A DNA stretch of 64,000 nt from Archangium gephyra (GTDB taxonomy: Bacteria > Myxococcota > Myxococcia > Myxococcales > Myxococcaceae). Below, piece by piece: positions 8,160-16,948 of the stretch. The notes beneath the pieces are model-generated. The model did no database searches and had not been told where the DNA came from. It saw only the letters and a list, made by a program, of their open reading frames with translations. Every line of letters starts with the position of its first letter. The stretch's first letter is position 1. A program made the position numbers and the translations under genes. The stretch lies in NCBI RefSeq assembly GCF_001027285.1, contig NZ_CP011509.1, positions 9,076,501 through 9,140,500 of the forward strand, in the 5' to 3' direction.

Positions 8160-9224
8160 ATGAGCTCCTCCTCCTCCAGTCCCCAGTCGTTCGGATTGCC
8201 CCGGAACTTCTCGCCCACCTGGCGGGACGAGCGGAGTCACCCCGTGGTGCTGCCCCAGGTGGAGGCCCCCTCCCTGGAGGGGCTGTCCGTCACCCTGCCC
8301 GCCCCCCAGGGCTTCAGCGCCGAGCAGGTCCAGGAGCGTTTCCTGGAGCTGGCGCGGCCCCACGCCACCGAGCGCTACCGCTACCCCACCGAGAAGATCG
8401 CCTGGGGCGACGAGGTCCTCCTCAACATCGCGGGCTACTCCCAGGGCCACCTCATCCCCTTCAGCCTGCGCACGGATGTCTGGCTCCCCGTGCGGCCCGA
8501 TCCGATGCTGCCCGGCCTGTATGAGGCGCTCGTCGGCCGCTCGCCCGGAGAGGGGCTGGTGGTGGAGGTCACCCTGCCCGCGGAGTACCCCGTCGAGTCG
8601 CTGCGCGGCACGCCGACCCGCTTCGTCCTCCAGCTCCAGGCCTCGCGCGAGGTGACGTACCCCGACTTCGAGAGCCAGGAGTTCCTCATGGCCTTCGGCC
8701 GTGGCCACACGCTGCGAGAGGTCATGCGCGACGTGGTGCGGCAGATGGAGGACGAGGCCGCGCAGTTGCTCCTGGTTCAGGCCCAGCAGCAGGTGCTCAA
8801 CCAGGTGGCCGCGCGCACCCAGGTGGAGCTTCCCCAGGAGCTGGTGGACGAGGAGATCCGCCGCCGCTGGAGCGCCAGCGAGGGCCGCTCCGCCAGCGAG
8901 CTCCAGTTCAACGGCCCGGAGAAGGAGGAGTCACTCGCCACGTGGCTGAAGGACGCGGACACCCGCGCCGAGGTGGAGCATCGGCTGCGCATCAGCCTCG
9001 CCCTGGGAGCCATCTGCAAGCGCGATGGCCTCACCCTCACGCCGCAGGTGGTGGAGAAGGTCCTCCGCGACCAGGCCAACGCCGCCGGGCTGACGATGGA
9101 CGAGATGGCGGACGCCCTGCGCGCCGAGCCGCGCCACCTGGCCCGGATCGATCAGGTGGCCTGGCACCTCATGGCGGTCGACCACGTCATGAGCAAGGCG
9201 CGGATCCAGCTCGAGGGCGCCTGA
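8160..9224 (+). CDS. Trigger factor-like chaperone lacking the ribosome-binding domain
   Basis: 354 residues. Residues ~75-165 resemble the FKBP-type PPIase domain of trigger factor (GDEVLLNIAGYSQGH, then MLPGLYEALVGRSPGE and LPAEYPVESLRGTP). Residues ~170-350 resemble its helical C-terminal chaperone arms (DEEIRRRWSASEG, LALGAICKRDGLTLTPQVVE). The N-terminal ribosome-docking domain with its GFRxGKxP signature is absent, replaced by a short Ser-rich start. Tig proteins are usually about 430 residues. It is therefore probably a dedicated, non-ribosomal chaperone, and its position right after the Gly/Ala-rich gene suggests that as its client. A standard tig is expected elsewhere. Confidence 0.75.
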   Translation: MSSSSSSPQSFGLPRNFSPTWRDERSHPVVLPQVEAPSLEGLSVTLPAPQGFSAEQVQERFLELARPHATERYRYPTEKIAWGDEVLLNIAGYSQGHLIPFSLRTDVWLPVRPDPMLPGLYEALVGRSPGEGLVVEVTLPAEYPVESLRGTPTRFVLQLQASREVTYPDFESQEFLMAFGRGHTLREVMRDVVRQMEDEAAQLLLVQAQQQVLNQVAARTQVELPQELVDEEIRRRWSASEGRSASELQFNGPEKEESLATWLKDADTRAEVEHRLRISLALGAICKRDGLTLTPQVVEKVLRDQANAAGLTMDEMADALRAEPRHLARIDQVAWHLMAVDHVMSKARIQLEGA

Positions 9225-9248
9225 GTCCGCGGCTCCCCTCCGTCCCGT

Positions 9249-11423
9249 TCAATCCTTCGACGCGGTCCCCGGGATGCGCCGCACGGTGCGCGCCTCCCAG
9301 TCGATCTGGAACCTCACGAGGGGCTCGGAGCGTGAGCCGACGCCCAGCACGCTGTACTGGCGCCCCACTGGCAACGGGAACTCCTTGCGGACACGGCTCG
9401 CCCCACGGCGCATCAGCCGGAAATACAGGTGCTCGTTCGCCAGCAGTTCCCCCGCCTCGTCCTCCAGGAAGACGGGGAGGCTCAGGTCGCACCGCGTGCG
9501 GGAGCTGAAGGTGAAGGTGGCGGCGAGCCGCGCCTCGAGCTCCATGACGGACTCCAGTTCCTCCAGCTGGAGCCGTGCGTCACGAAGACAACCCCCCGAG
9601 CCCCGCAGCCATTTCTGGTGCGCGGAGAGCGCGATGTCTCCGGGCTCCTCCATCCGCAGCGGCCCGGGAGACGCGGTGCTCACCTGGTCCAACGAGGCCG
9701 ACGCCGGGCCGGAGGGGCTCACGGGAGAGAAGACGCGGCCGGCACCCTCGAGGTCGCGGGCCTCCTGGGCCCAGGTCTCGGGAGGCAGTGAACCGGAACG
9801 CAGGCGCACCTCGTCCACGGCCATCGCCGGAGCCTGCTCCCCCGGAACCAGGGCATCCCAGCCGATGCGGAGCCCATCACCGGGCTCGCCCTCCGGCACG
9901 GGCGCCGCGTCCTCCGCCACGCGCTCCCCATCCACCCAGAGGCGCATGCCGGTGGAGCCCCACTCCAGCGCGACGTACACGAAGCGGCCCATCTCCAGGG
10001 GCTGGGGCGACGTCAGCTCGCGCGTGTCCACCGCGAAGCGCAGCCGTCCCGACTCGTCCAGCCGGAGCTGGAGCACGCGCTGGATGCCAGCGTACGCCGT
10101 CAGCACGGGGCCGGCCCCCGGACGCTCTCGACTGAGCCACAGGGACAGCGCCCCCTCGGACGGAATCGCGAGCCCCGGACTCCCTTCTTCCGGCTTCACC
10201 ACGAGCGAGCCCGTGCCGCCCAGGAGCACGGCCCGTCCCCTCACGCCCGGTACCGGGTCCACCTCCGAGGACCGCAGCGTGGGCCCTCCCCGAGCGCTCT
10301 TGAACAGGAGCTCCCTGCCCGAGTCCTCGAAGGACCAGTGGGCCAGCACCGTCACGGTCCCGGCAGGCGCGGACTCCTTCGCGGGCGGCTCCGGGGACTC
10401 CGAGGGCTTGGGAGGCGCCACGGGCTTCGGCGGCTCCGGCGCGGCGGCCACCACGGCCGGGGCGGGCGCGGGCTCGCGTCCCACCGACACGAAGGCCACG
10501 GCGCCCACGACCAGTGCGGCTCCGGCGGCGGCCAGGGGCCAGCGCGGAGCCGTTCGCGGCAGGGGCGCATCGAGTGCCAGCAAGGCATCGGCGGCACTGG
10601 GGAAGCGGTCCTCGGGCCTGCGCGCCACGAGCTTCCGGAGGAAGGCCCGGAACTGCGCGGACACGTGGATCTCCCGCGTGAAGGCCAGCTCCCAGTCTCC
10701 GCTGAGCAGCGTCTCCGGAGGCCGCCGGCTGAGCAGGTGCAGCAGCGAGGCCCCGAGTGCATACAGGTCGCTCACCGGCGAGACGCTGCCCCCGAGCTGC
10801 TCCGGGGCCATGTAGCCGAAGGTGCCGTTGAGCGTGGCCTCGTGCGTGCGGCCATCCCGGAGCGCCCGGGCCGAGCCGAAGTCCACCAGCACGATGTGGC
10901 CGTCCTCGCGCCGCAGGAGGTTGGCCGGCTTGACGTCGCGGTGCAGCACGGGCGGCTGGCGCGAGTGCAGGAAGCCGAGGATCCGCAGCACCTCGCGGGC
11001 GATCTTCCGCGCCTCGGCCTCGTCGAAGCGGTGGTGCTCCAGGCGCGCGGCCAGCGACTCACCGGAGACGTAGTCCTGCACCAGGTAGAAGCGGGCCTGG
11101 GCGCCCTCGCCCTCGGAGAAGGAGGCGTGGAGCCGGGGAATGTTCGGATGGGAGAGCGCCTCGAGCAGGCGGGACTCGCGCTCGAAGGCCTCCACCTTGT
11201 CCGCGTCCGGCGCGTGCGCGAAGACAAGCTCCTTGATGGCCACGGACCGGCCCTCGGCATCGAGCGCCAGGTACAGCCGGCCATGCACGCTCTGCGAGAG
11301 GACCCGCTGCACCCGCAGCCCGCCCGGAGACTGCGCGGCCCCACAGAAGGAGCAGCGAGGCTCCGTGCAGGAACGGGCACACGCCACACAAGAGCCGGGG
11401 GCCATACCCACTGGATCGCTCAC
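9249..11423 (-). CDS. Ser/Thr protein kinase with N-terminal zinc ribbon and C-terminal LamG-like domain
   Basis: 724 residues. A Cys cluster at residues 12-27 (CVAC, C, CSFC) looks like a zinc ribbon. A Hanks kinase covers about 35-290, with Lys64 (VAIKELVF), HRD at 161-163 (VLHRDVKPANLL), DFG at 181-183 and GTFGYMAPEQL. A single membrane helix (~305-325) and a Pro-rich linker lead to an extracytoplasmic concanavalin/LamG-like domain (AHWSFEDSG, LWLSRERPG, MRLWVDGERVAED). It begins 3 bp after the related kinase gene upstream and must share its transcript. It probably senses carbohydrate or cell-surface material outside and phosphorylates proteins inside. Catalytic residues look intact. Confidence 0.85.
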   Translation of the reverse strand: MSDPVGMAPGSCVACARSCTEPRCSFCGAAQSPGGLRVQRVLSQSVHGRLYLALDAEGRSVAIKELVFAHAPDADKVEAFERESRLLEALSHPNIPRLHASFSEGEGAQARFYLVQDYVSGESLAARLEHHRFDEAEARKIAREVLRILGFLHSRQPPVLHRDVKPANLLRREDGHIVLVDFGSARALRDGRTHEATLNGTFGYMAPEQLGGSVSPVSDLYALGASLLHLLSRRPPETLLSGDWELAFTREIHVSAQFRAFLRKLVARRPEDRFPSAADALLALDAPLPRTAPRWPLAAAGAALVVGAVAFVSVGREPAPAPAVVAAAPEPPKPVAPPKPSESPEPPAKESAPAGTVTVLAHWSFEDSGRELLFKSARGGPTLRSSEVDPVPGVRGRAVLLGGTGSLVVKPEEGSPGLAIPSEGALSLWLSRERPGAGPVLTAYAGIQRVLQLRLDESGRLRFAVDTRELTSPQPLEMGRFVYVALEWGSTGMRLWVDGERVAEDAAPVPEGEPGDGLRIGWDALVPGEQAPAMAVDEVRLRSGSLPPETWAQEARDLEGAGRVFSPVSPSGPASASLDQVSTASPGPLRMEEPGDIALSAHQKWLRGSGGCLRDARLQLEELESVMELEARLAATFTFSSRTRCDLSLPVFLEDEAGELLANEHLYFRLMRRGASRVRKEFPLPVGRQYSVLGVGSRSEPLVRFQIDWEARTVRRIPGTASKD

Positions 11424-11426
11424 GCC

Positions 11427-13787
11427 CTACTCCTCCACCAGGGAGACATTGTCGATGAACCCCTCGGCGCTCGTGCCATACCCGAGGATCGCGATGTTCT
11501 TCACGGCCCGGATGGGCCCCGCGTTGAGCGGGAAGAGCAGCTCGTTGAGCTCCACCTTCACGTGCTGCCACTTGCCCGGACTGGCGGACACGGCGTGCAC
11601 GACGGTGTCACGATTCCGGGAATCACGCTCCGGGAGGGAGCCGAGCTCCACGGAGACGGCCTTCGTTCCGGGGCTCGACTCCATATGGAAGCTCAGCCAG
11701 AGGGACAGGCCCGCGCCCGGCGCGTTCCGCGACAACCTCACGTCCATTTCGAGCCACAGGCGGCTCGCCCGGTACACGCCGTGCTCCCGGGGCTGCGTCA
11801 GCAGGAAGACGCCCCGCTCTCCCCCGGGCGCCTGATGGGAGAGCCACAGACGAGGGTTGCCCGCCTCCTCGAGGAGCCTGAACTCCTGCTCCACGGCCTC
11901 GGGGAGAGGCTGCGGCTCCCACCGGCGCAGTCCGCGAGAGAAGTCCTCGGAGAAGAGCGGCGGCTCCGGGGTGTACTCGCCCGCCGCGCCAGGACGCCCC
12001 TGCTCCAGGGCCGCGAGCGCCGTCACCGCCTCCTCGGGCAGCACACCGCGATAGAGGGTCAGGTCATCGAGGGACACCGGGGGTGGCGCGCTCGCATCGG
12101 GCTCCGTCGAGCTCCTGCCAAGCCAGAGCGTCTGACCCTGGCGGGAGGCCAGGACGGGCGTGGAATCCTCGGCCACGAGCCGGCCCCCCAGGTACAGGCG
12201 CGTCCCGTCCTTCCCCCAGGTGGCCACGACGTGGTGGAAGACATCCGGGGCGAGCCGCACGCGCGGTTTGAGCCACCGCGAGCCCGACGCGCTGAACTCC
12301 AGGTGGCCACCGTTGACGACGAGCTCGAGGTGGGCGCCAGCGGTGTCCCCTCCACCGGAGGCGGGCCTCGAGGCGAGCACCGTTCCCAACGTGTCCAGGA
12401 AGGCATTGCGCCGCAGCCAGACGGAGAGCGAGCCCTCCTCGAGCCCCTCCAGGACGGTGGGCGTCCCGGCGCCCGCGCTCGCGGGGTCCTGGACCACCTC
12501 CACCGGGAGCTGCTGCCCGAGCCGGAGCGCACTGCCCCGCAGGCCGGTGTCGCGCATGCCCACGGGCGTGGCGAGGTCGAAGCGCCGCTGGTCATCGCGT
12601 GCCAGGCGCGTCAGGGTGGGATCCTCGCCCTGCGTCTTGCGCAGCACGGGGTCGTCCTCGTCGAAGCGCCAGCGCGCGTGCGGAGGAAAGTCAGGCAGCA
12701 GGGGCAGGTGGGGCTCCCACGGAGCGGGACGGGGCGCCTCCACCTTCACGGGCTCGGTCACCGCGGGGCTCGCCTCCGGCTGAGGAGCGGGCTCGGGAGC
12801 GCGGGCCGACGGACGCACGGCCCACACGGCGATTCCCGCCACGACCCCCAGCGCGAGCACCGGGAGGGCGGCACGGCGCCAGAGGGGCACCGGCTGGTTG
12901 TCCCCCGAGGACGACTCCAACGCGAGCTGCGCATCGAGCGCGGAGCGGAAGCGTTCGGCCGGATCGCGCGCGATGAGCTTGAGGAGGAAGCGCTCCATGC
13001 GGGGGGACAGGAAGGCATGGGCCGCGACGTCCAGCGAGAGGTCCGACGCGAGCATCTCCTCGGGGGTCCTGCCGCTGAGCAGGTGCAGCAGCGAGGCACC
13101 CAGCGCGTAGAGATCGCACGTCTCGTCGAGCGTCCCGCCGAGCTGCTCCGGGGGCATGTACCCGAAGGTGCCCACCATGGTGGCGCCGGCCGTGCCCGAG
13201 CCGAACAGGTCCCTCGCGGCGCCGAAGTCGACGAGGAACACGGCCCCATCGTCGCGGCGCACGAGGTTCGCGGGCTTCACGTCGCGGTGGACGATGCGGG
13301 GCGACAGCTCGTGCAGGTAGCGCAGGACATCGAGCACCTGCCGGGCCACCTCGAAGGCCTCCTCGTCACGCAGGCGGCGCTTGCGGAGCAGGTCGCGCAG
13401 GGAGGTGCCCTGGATGAGCTCCTGGGCGAGGTAGAGGCGCGTGTGGACGCCACTGCCCTCCTGGAAGGAGTCCACGAAGCGCGGGATGCGCGGATGGGAG
13501 ATTTGACGCAGCAGACGGGCCTCGCGCTCGAAGTCCTCGAGCTGCCGCGCCTCGGGCACCAGCGAGAAGACGAGCTCCTTGAGGGCCACCTGCCCGCCGC
13601 CGGGCGCCTGGGCGACGTAGAGCCGCCCATGGGGGCTCTGGGAGAGGAGGCGCAGCACCCGGTAGCCCCCGGGCATGGCCGCGGCGCTGCAGCGCACGCA
13701 CCGGCCTTCCTCCAGCGCTCCTTCACAGAGCGAGCAGTGCGAGGGAAGAGGCGCGTCGGAGGCGGGACGGGGGGCGGAGGCGCTCAC
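11427..13787 (-). CDS. Ser/Thr protein kinase with N-terminal zinc ribbon and C-terminal LamG-like domains
   Basis: 786 residues and a clear paralogue of the next gene. The zinc ribbon has Cys 18, 21, 30 and 33. The kinase domain is at about 42-300, with Lys70 (VALKELVF), HRD at 167-169 (IVHRDVKPANLV), DFG at 187-189 and GTFGYMPPEQL. A membrane helix follows (LPVLALGVVAGIAVWAV), then a long outer region with one LamG-like module (LSVWLRRNAFLD, RLYLGGRLVAEDS) and a second jelly-roll-like end (LRRWEPQPLPEAV, NVSLVEE). It lies 50 bp after tsaB's stop would be read on this strand's opposite end, i.e. it is first of the kinase pair. Likely a cell-surface-sensing receptor kinase. Confidence 0.85.
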   Translation of the reverse strand: MSASAPRPASDAPLPSHCSLCEGALEEGRCVRCSAAAMPGGYRVLRLLSQSPHGRLYVAQAPGGGQVALKELVFSLVPEARQLEDFEREARLLRQISHPRIPRFVDSFQEGSGVHTRLYLAQELIQGTSLRDLLRKRRLRDEEAFEVARQVLDVLRYLHELSPRIVHRDVKPANLVRRDDGAVFLVDFGAARDLFGSGTAGATMVGTFGYMPPEQLGGTLDETCDLYALGASLLHLLSGRTPEEMLASDLSLDVAAHAFLSPRMERFLLKLIARDPAERFRSALDAQLALESSSGDNQPVPLWRRAALPVLALGVVAGIAVWAVRPSARAPEPAPQPEASPAVTEPVKVEAPRPAPWEPHLPLLPDFPPHARWRFDEDDPVLRKTQGEDPTLTRLARDDQRRFDLATPVGMRDTGLRGSALRLGQQLPVEVVQDPASAGAGTPTVLEGLEEGSLSVWLRRNAFLDTLGTVLASRPASGGGDTAGAHLELVVNGGHLEFSASGSRWLKPRVRLAPDVFHHVVATWGKDGTRLYLGGRLVAEDSTPVLASRQGQTLWLGRSSTEPDASAPPPVSLDDLTLYRGVLPEEAVTALAALEQGRPGAAGEYTPEPPLFSEDFSRGLRRWEPQPLPEAVEQEFRLLEEAGNPRLWLSHQAPGGERGVFLLTQPREHGVYRASRLWLEMDVRLSRNAPGAGLSLWLSFHMESSPGTKAVSVELGSLPERDSRNRDTVVHAVSASPGKWQHVKVELNELLFPLNAGPIRAVKNIAILGYGTSAEGFIDNVSLVEE

Positions 13788-13837
13788 GGCCGGGGAAGTC
13801 TACCCCGCCGGCGCGGTGACCCCCCGCGGTTACACCC

Positions 13838-14572
13838 TCAGTCTTCCTTGAGGCGCGCGGTGGGCGGAGGCCCGGGCAGCGGGGGGAACTTGGGATTGCG
13901 CTCGGGCTCGGAGGCGCGGACGTAGTGCGGCTCCAGGGCGAAGAGTGCCTCCAGCGTCTGGGCCTCGGGGAAGCGCACCAGCGAGGCCAGCGCCACCGCC
14001 GAGGGGAACGAGGGCGCACTCAGCAGCCGCGAGGGCGCCACTCCCTGGGCCTCCAGCGCCGCGCGGTACTCGGGCAGTGCGGGTCCCAACGCGAGCGCCT
14101 GGGGCTCGGCGGCCATGCGCGCGGCCACCTCCTCCGGACTCATCGCCTCCTCGGGCCCCAGCGCCTCCACCCGCTGGCCCACGCGCCGGTAGGGCCCCAG
14201 GTAGAGGTCATCCTTGCGCGCCACCGCGAGGGCGAAGAGCGGAGGCCCCTCGGGGCCCTCCAGGGCCACGGCCGCGAGCGAGGAGGCGCCGGCCACCTTG
14301 AGGCCCGCCGCGTAGGCCAGCCCCTTCAGGCAGGACAGGCCGATGCGCAGGCCGGTGAAGGAGCCCGGGCCGAGGCCGATGGCCATGCCCTCCAGGGACT
14401 TGAGCGCCACGCCGTGCCGGGCGAGCAGCTCACCGACGATGCCGGGCAGCACCTCGCTCTGCTTCTTGGGAGGGCCCACCACCACGTGTTCGAGGACACG
14501 CACGCCCTCGCCTTCCCGCTCCACGAGGGCCAGCGACAGCGTGAGGGTGGAGGTGTCGAGCGCGAGGAACAT
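13838..14572 (-). CDS. tsaB: tRNA N6-threonylcarbamoyladenosine complex dimerisation subunit TsaB
   Basis: 244 residues of the ASKHA fold: MFLALDTSTLTLSLAL at the N-terminus, then the family signature GLGPGSFTGLRIGLSCLKGL at about 87-106. TsaB partners with TsaD and TsaE to make t6A37 in ANN-decoding tRNAs; it has no catalytic activity alone. The C-terminus (residues ~215-244) is a Pro-rich tail typical of myxobacterial versions. It starts 10 bp after rlpA stops and belongs to the uppS-cdsA-rseP-rlpA-tsaB series on this strand. Confidence 0.92.
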   Translation of the reverse strand: MFLALDTSTLTLSLALVEREGEGVRVLEHVVVGPPKKQSEVLPGIVGELLARHGVALKSLEGMAIGLGPGSFTGLRIGLSCLKGLAYAAGLKVAGASSLAAVALEGPEGPPLFALAVARKDDLYLGPYRRVGQRVEALGPEEAMSPEEVAARMAAEPQALALGPALPEYRAALEAQGVAPSRLLSAPSFPSAVALASLVRFPEAQTLEALFALEPHYVRASEPERNPKFPPLPGPPPTARLKED

Positions 14573-14582
14573 GGGGAGGCTT

Positions 14583-15026
14583 CTACCCGGTCTTGTCGGC
14601 GCAGCGGTAGAGGCGAACCCGGGCGAGCCCCTTGTCCAGCATGCCGAGCTGCTTCGCGGCGGCGAGCGACACGTCCACCACGCGGCCTTTGACGAAGGGC
14701 CCCCGATCGTTGACGCGCACCTCCACCGAGCGCCCGTTCTCCATGTTCACCACCCGGAGGCAGGCGCCGAAGGGCAGCTTCTTGTGGGCGGCGGTGAGCT
14801 TCTGGGGGTTGAACTTCTCGCCACTGGCGGTGGGCCGGCCGGCGAGGCCCGGGCCGTAATACGAGGCGAGCCCCTCCTCCAACCAGCCCCGCGCCGGGGG
14901 CGACTTGTCGGGCCGCACCACCTCGCGGTCCGGCTTCTCGTCATCCGCGGTGGGCCGGGTGGCACGCGGTGCACAGCCCGCCAGCAACCCCAACCCCACC
15001 GTCAACGCCACGAGCAGTTGCCGCAT
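14583..15026 (-). CDS. rlpA: RlpA-family septal lytic transglycosylase lipoprotein
   Basis: 147 residues. The lipobox is LLAGC with Cys18. A double-psi beta-barrel follows, with the family blocks LASYYGPGLAGRPTASGE, LPFGACLRVVN, VRVNDRGPF and DVSLAAAKQLGM. RlpA cleaves naked glycan strands at division septa in some bacteria. The usual C-terminal SPOR domain is missing, so septal targeting must rely on something else. It is 10 bp upstream of tsaB. Upstream towards rseP there is a 208-bp gap holding two REP-like palindromes, so it may have its own promoter there. Confidence 0.9.
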   Translation of the reverse strand: MRQLLVALTVGLGLLAGCAPRATRPTADDEKPDREVVRPDKSPPARGWLEEGLASYYGPGLAGRPTASGEKFNPQKLTAAHKKLPFGACLRVVNMENGRSVEVRVNDRGPFVKGRVVDVSLAAAKQLGMLDKGLARVRLYRCADKTG

Positions 15027-15061
15027 CGCACCTCACGAATCCTTTTCAGGAATGTGACCGA

Positions 15062-15103
15062 TATCCCCTCTCCCCTCGGGAGAGGGTCAGGGTGAGGGTA
15101 TCT
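15062..15103 (+). repeat. REP-like palindromic element, copy 1
   Basis: CCCTCTCCCCTCGGGAGAGG stem followed by GTCAGGGTGAGGGTATC. The same unit recurs at 15166 (inverted), 20944 and 26175. It lies between rlpA and rseP and forms a strong hairpin that could attenuate read-through. Confidence 0.7.
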
Positions 15104-15165
15104 GTCCCCGTTCTTCAACCCGTGGCCCCAGTGTGGACAGGGGGTTCAACCCGAGATGCGTGGCA

Positions 15166-15200
15166 CCCTCACCCCGTCCCTCTCCCGGAGGGCGAGGGGA
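15166..15200 (-). repeat. REP-like palindromic element, copy 2 (inverted)
   Basis: CCCTCACCCCGTCCCTCTCC then CGGAGGGCGAGGGGA is the reverse complement of the unit seen at 20944 and 26175. Together with 15062-15103 it makes a head-to-head pair 62 bp apart, like a BIME. Confidence 0.65.
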
Positions 15201-15234
15201 AATGGCCGCGTTGTCAGCGCTTTTTCGCAGGGGA

Positions 15235-16866
15235 TTAGCGGGTGATGTCGTTGATCAACGCCATGCCCATCAGCGCCATCAGCAGCACGAGGCCGACGAC
15301 GTTGGCCACCTCGCGCACGCGCACCGGAATGGGGCGGCGGCGGATGCCTTCCCAGAAGGCGGACAGCAGGTGGAAGCCATCGAGGATGGGGATGGGCAGC
15401 AGGTTCATCACGCCCAGGTTGATGGAGATGATGGCCATCAGGTTGAGGAAGTAATCCAGCCCCTGGTCCACGCTCCGGGAGGCCAGCTGGTACATCATCA
15501 CCGGGCCGCCCAGCGTCTTGTGCGACACCTGGCCGGTGACGAGCCCGCCGATCACCTTCACCATCTGCCCGACGATCTTGGGCACCACGGTGGCGGCCTC
15601 GCGCAGCGCCTCGCCCACGCCGAGCGTCACCGTCACCTTGTCCGTGGGCAGCAGCTCCGCCGAGGAGGGCAGCCAGGGCCGCAGGCCCAGCTCGAGCCGC
15701 GAGGACTCCTGGCCCATCTCGTCCTTGCTGGTGTGGTGGGCCTGGGCAATCGTCTCCGTGCGCTGCTGGCCGTCCGCGGAGCGCCAGCCGAGCTGGAAGG
15801 ACTGCTCCTTCAGGGTGCTGAGCTTGCCCGCCAGGACGTTGAAGGAGTTGAGGGGCTCGCTGTTGAAGGACACGAGCTGATCCCCCCTCCGCAGGCCGGC
15901 CTTCTCCGCCGGGCTGCCCGGGAACACGGTGCCCACGTACATGTCCGAGGGCTGCGCCCCCAGGGCGGCGAAGCCCTCGGCGCCCGGCTGCTTCTGCACC
16001 GTCACCTTGTGCACGGAGGGCGCGTGTCCCGTCACCACGCCAGCCGGCACCGGCTCCAGCCGCTGCACGGTCAGCTCCAGCGTCCCCTCCATCTTCGCCA
16101 GCTGCTCGTTGAGCGCGGCCTCGTCGGGGATGGCCACCCCGTTGATGGACAGGATGCGGTCAAAGGTCTTCAGCCCAGCCTGCGCGGCCGGCGAGCCCGG
16201 GGGCACGCCCAGCACGGCGGGCCGGTTGGTATGCGCCACGCCAATCTGCCCCCGCTCCACGGAGTCCACCGGAGAGGACTCGACGATGCGGTTGGGCGTC
16301 AGGTTGACGATCTGCTGCTTGCCATCGCGCTCGATGGTGATGGGGATGGAGCGCTCGAAGCGGCCGACGAAGGCCTCGCGCATCTCCTCGAAGGTCCGCA
16401 CCTTCTCTCCGTCCACCGCGACGATGCGGTCTCCGGGCCGGATGCCGGCGGCCGCCGCGGGCATGGCCGGGTCCACGTACCCCACGCGGGTGGAGATGGT
16501 CTCGTGCGGCCCGAAGAAGACGAAGAAGTAGATGAGGACGGGGAAGACCAGGTTGAAGACGGGCCCGGCCACCACGATGAGGGCGCGCTTCCACGGCGCG
16601 GCGTTGAGGAAGCCTCGCTGGGCGTCCTCGGGGCTCAGCTCCTCGTGGGGCGTGTCCCCGGCCATCTTCACGTAGCCGCCCAGGGGCAGCAGGGCCACCT
16701 GGTACTCCGTCTCCCCCTTGGTGAAGCCGAACAACTTCGGCCCGAACCCGATGGAGAAGCGGATGACCTTCACCCCGCAGGCCTTGGCCACGAGGAAGTG
16801 GCCCAGCTCATGAACCGTGATGAGCACGCCGAGCAGGACGATGAACAGACCGGGACCTTGAAGCAT
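15235..16866 (-). CDS. rseP: Site-2 protease RseP (membrane zinc metalloprotease)
   Basis: 543 residues. The first helix carries the zinc motif HELGH (VLITVHELGHFLVAKACGV) and the last region the third ligand motif (NLLPIPILDGFHLL). Between them are two clear PDZ domains (GYVDPAMPAAAAGIRPGDRI and LGVPPGSPAAQAGLKTFDRI) and a third PDZ-like module (GTVFPGSPAEKAGLRRGDQL), one more than the two in E. coli RseP. It cuts transmembrane substrates such as anti-sigma factors. The ATG at 16866 (MLQGPGLF) is chosen because family members begin there; an ATG at 16893 is possible. No strong ribosome site precedes either. Located between cdsA and rlpA. Confidence 0.9.
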   Translation of the reverse strand: MLQGPGLFIVLLGVLITVHELGHFLVAKACGVKVIRFSIGFGPKLFGFTKGETEYQVALLPLGGYVKMAGDTPHEELSPEDAQRGFLNAAPWKRALIVVAGPVFNLVFPVLIYFFVFFGPHETISTRVGYVDPAMPAAAAGIRPGDRIVAVDGEKVRTFEEMREAFVGRFERSIPITIERDGKQQIVNLTPNRIVESSPVDSVERGQIGVAHTNRPAVLGVPPGSPAAQAGLKTFDRILSINGVAIPDEAALNEQLAKMEGTLELTVQRLEPVPAGVVTGHAPSVHKVTVQKQPGAEGFAALGAQPSDMYVGTVFPGSPAEKAGLRRGDQLVSFNSEPLNSFNVLAGKLSTLKEQSFQLGWRSADGQQRTETIAQAHHTSKDEMGQESSRLELGLRPWLPSSAELLPTDKVTVTLGVGEALREAATVVPKIVGQMVKVIGGLVTGQVSHKTLGGPVMMYQLASRSVDQGLDYFLNLMAIISINLGVMNLLPIPILDGFHLLSAFWEGIRRRPIPVRVREVANVVGLVLLMALMGMALINDITR

Positions 16867-16948
16867 GGTGCCAACACTAACCGTGGGACTCATGCCCGAC
16901 AATGCGCATCGCGGCCCGCGGCCCTGCCGACCGGACAATCGGCGGCCG

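Noticed and set aside
10338-13925. 1195-codon open frame on the plus strand opposite the two kinase genes
   Set aside because: It lacks any domain, is His/Arg/Gly-rich as GC-rich shadows are, and the minus strand encodes unmistakable kinases there.
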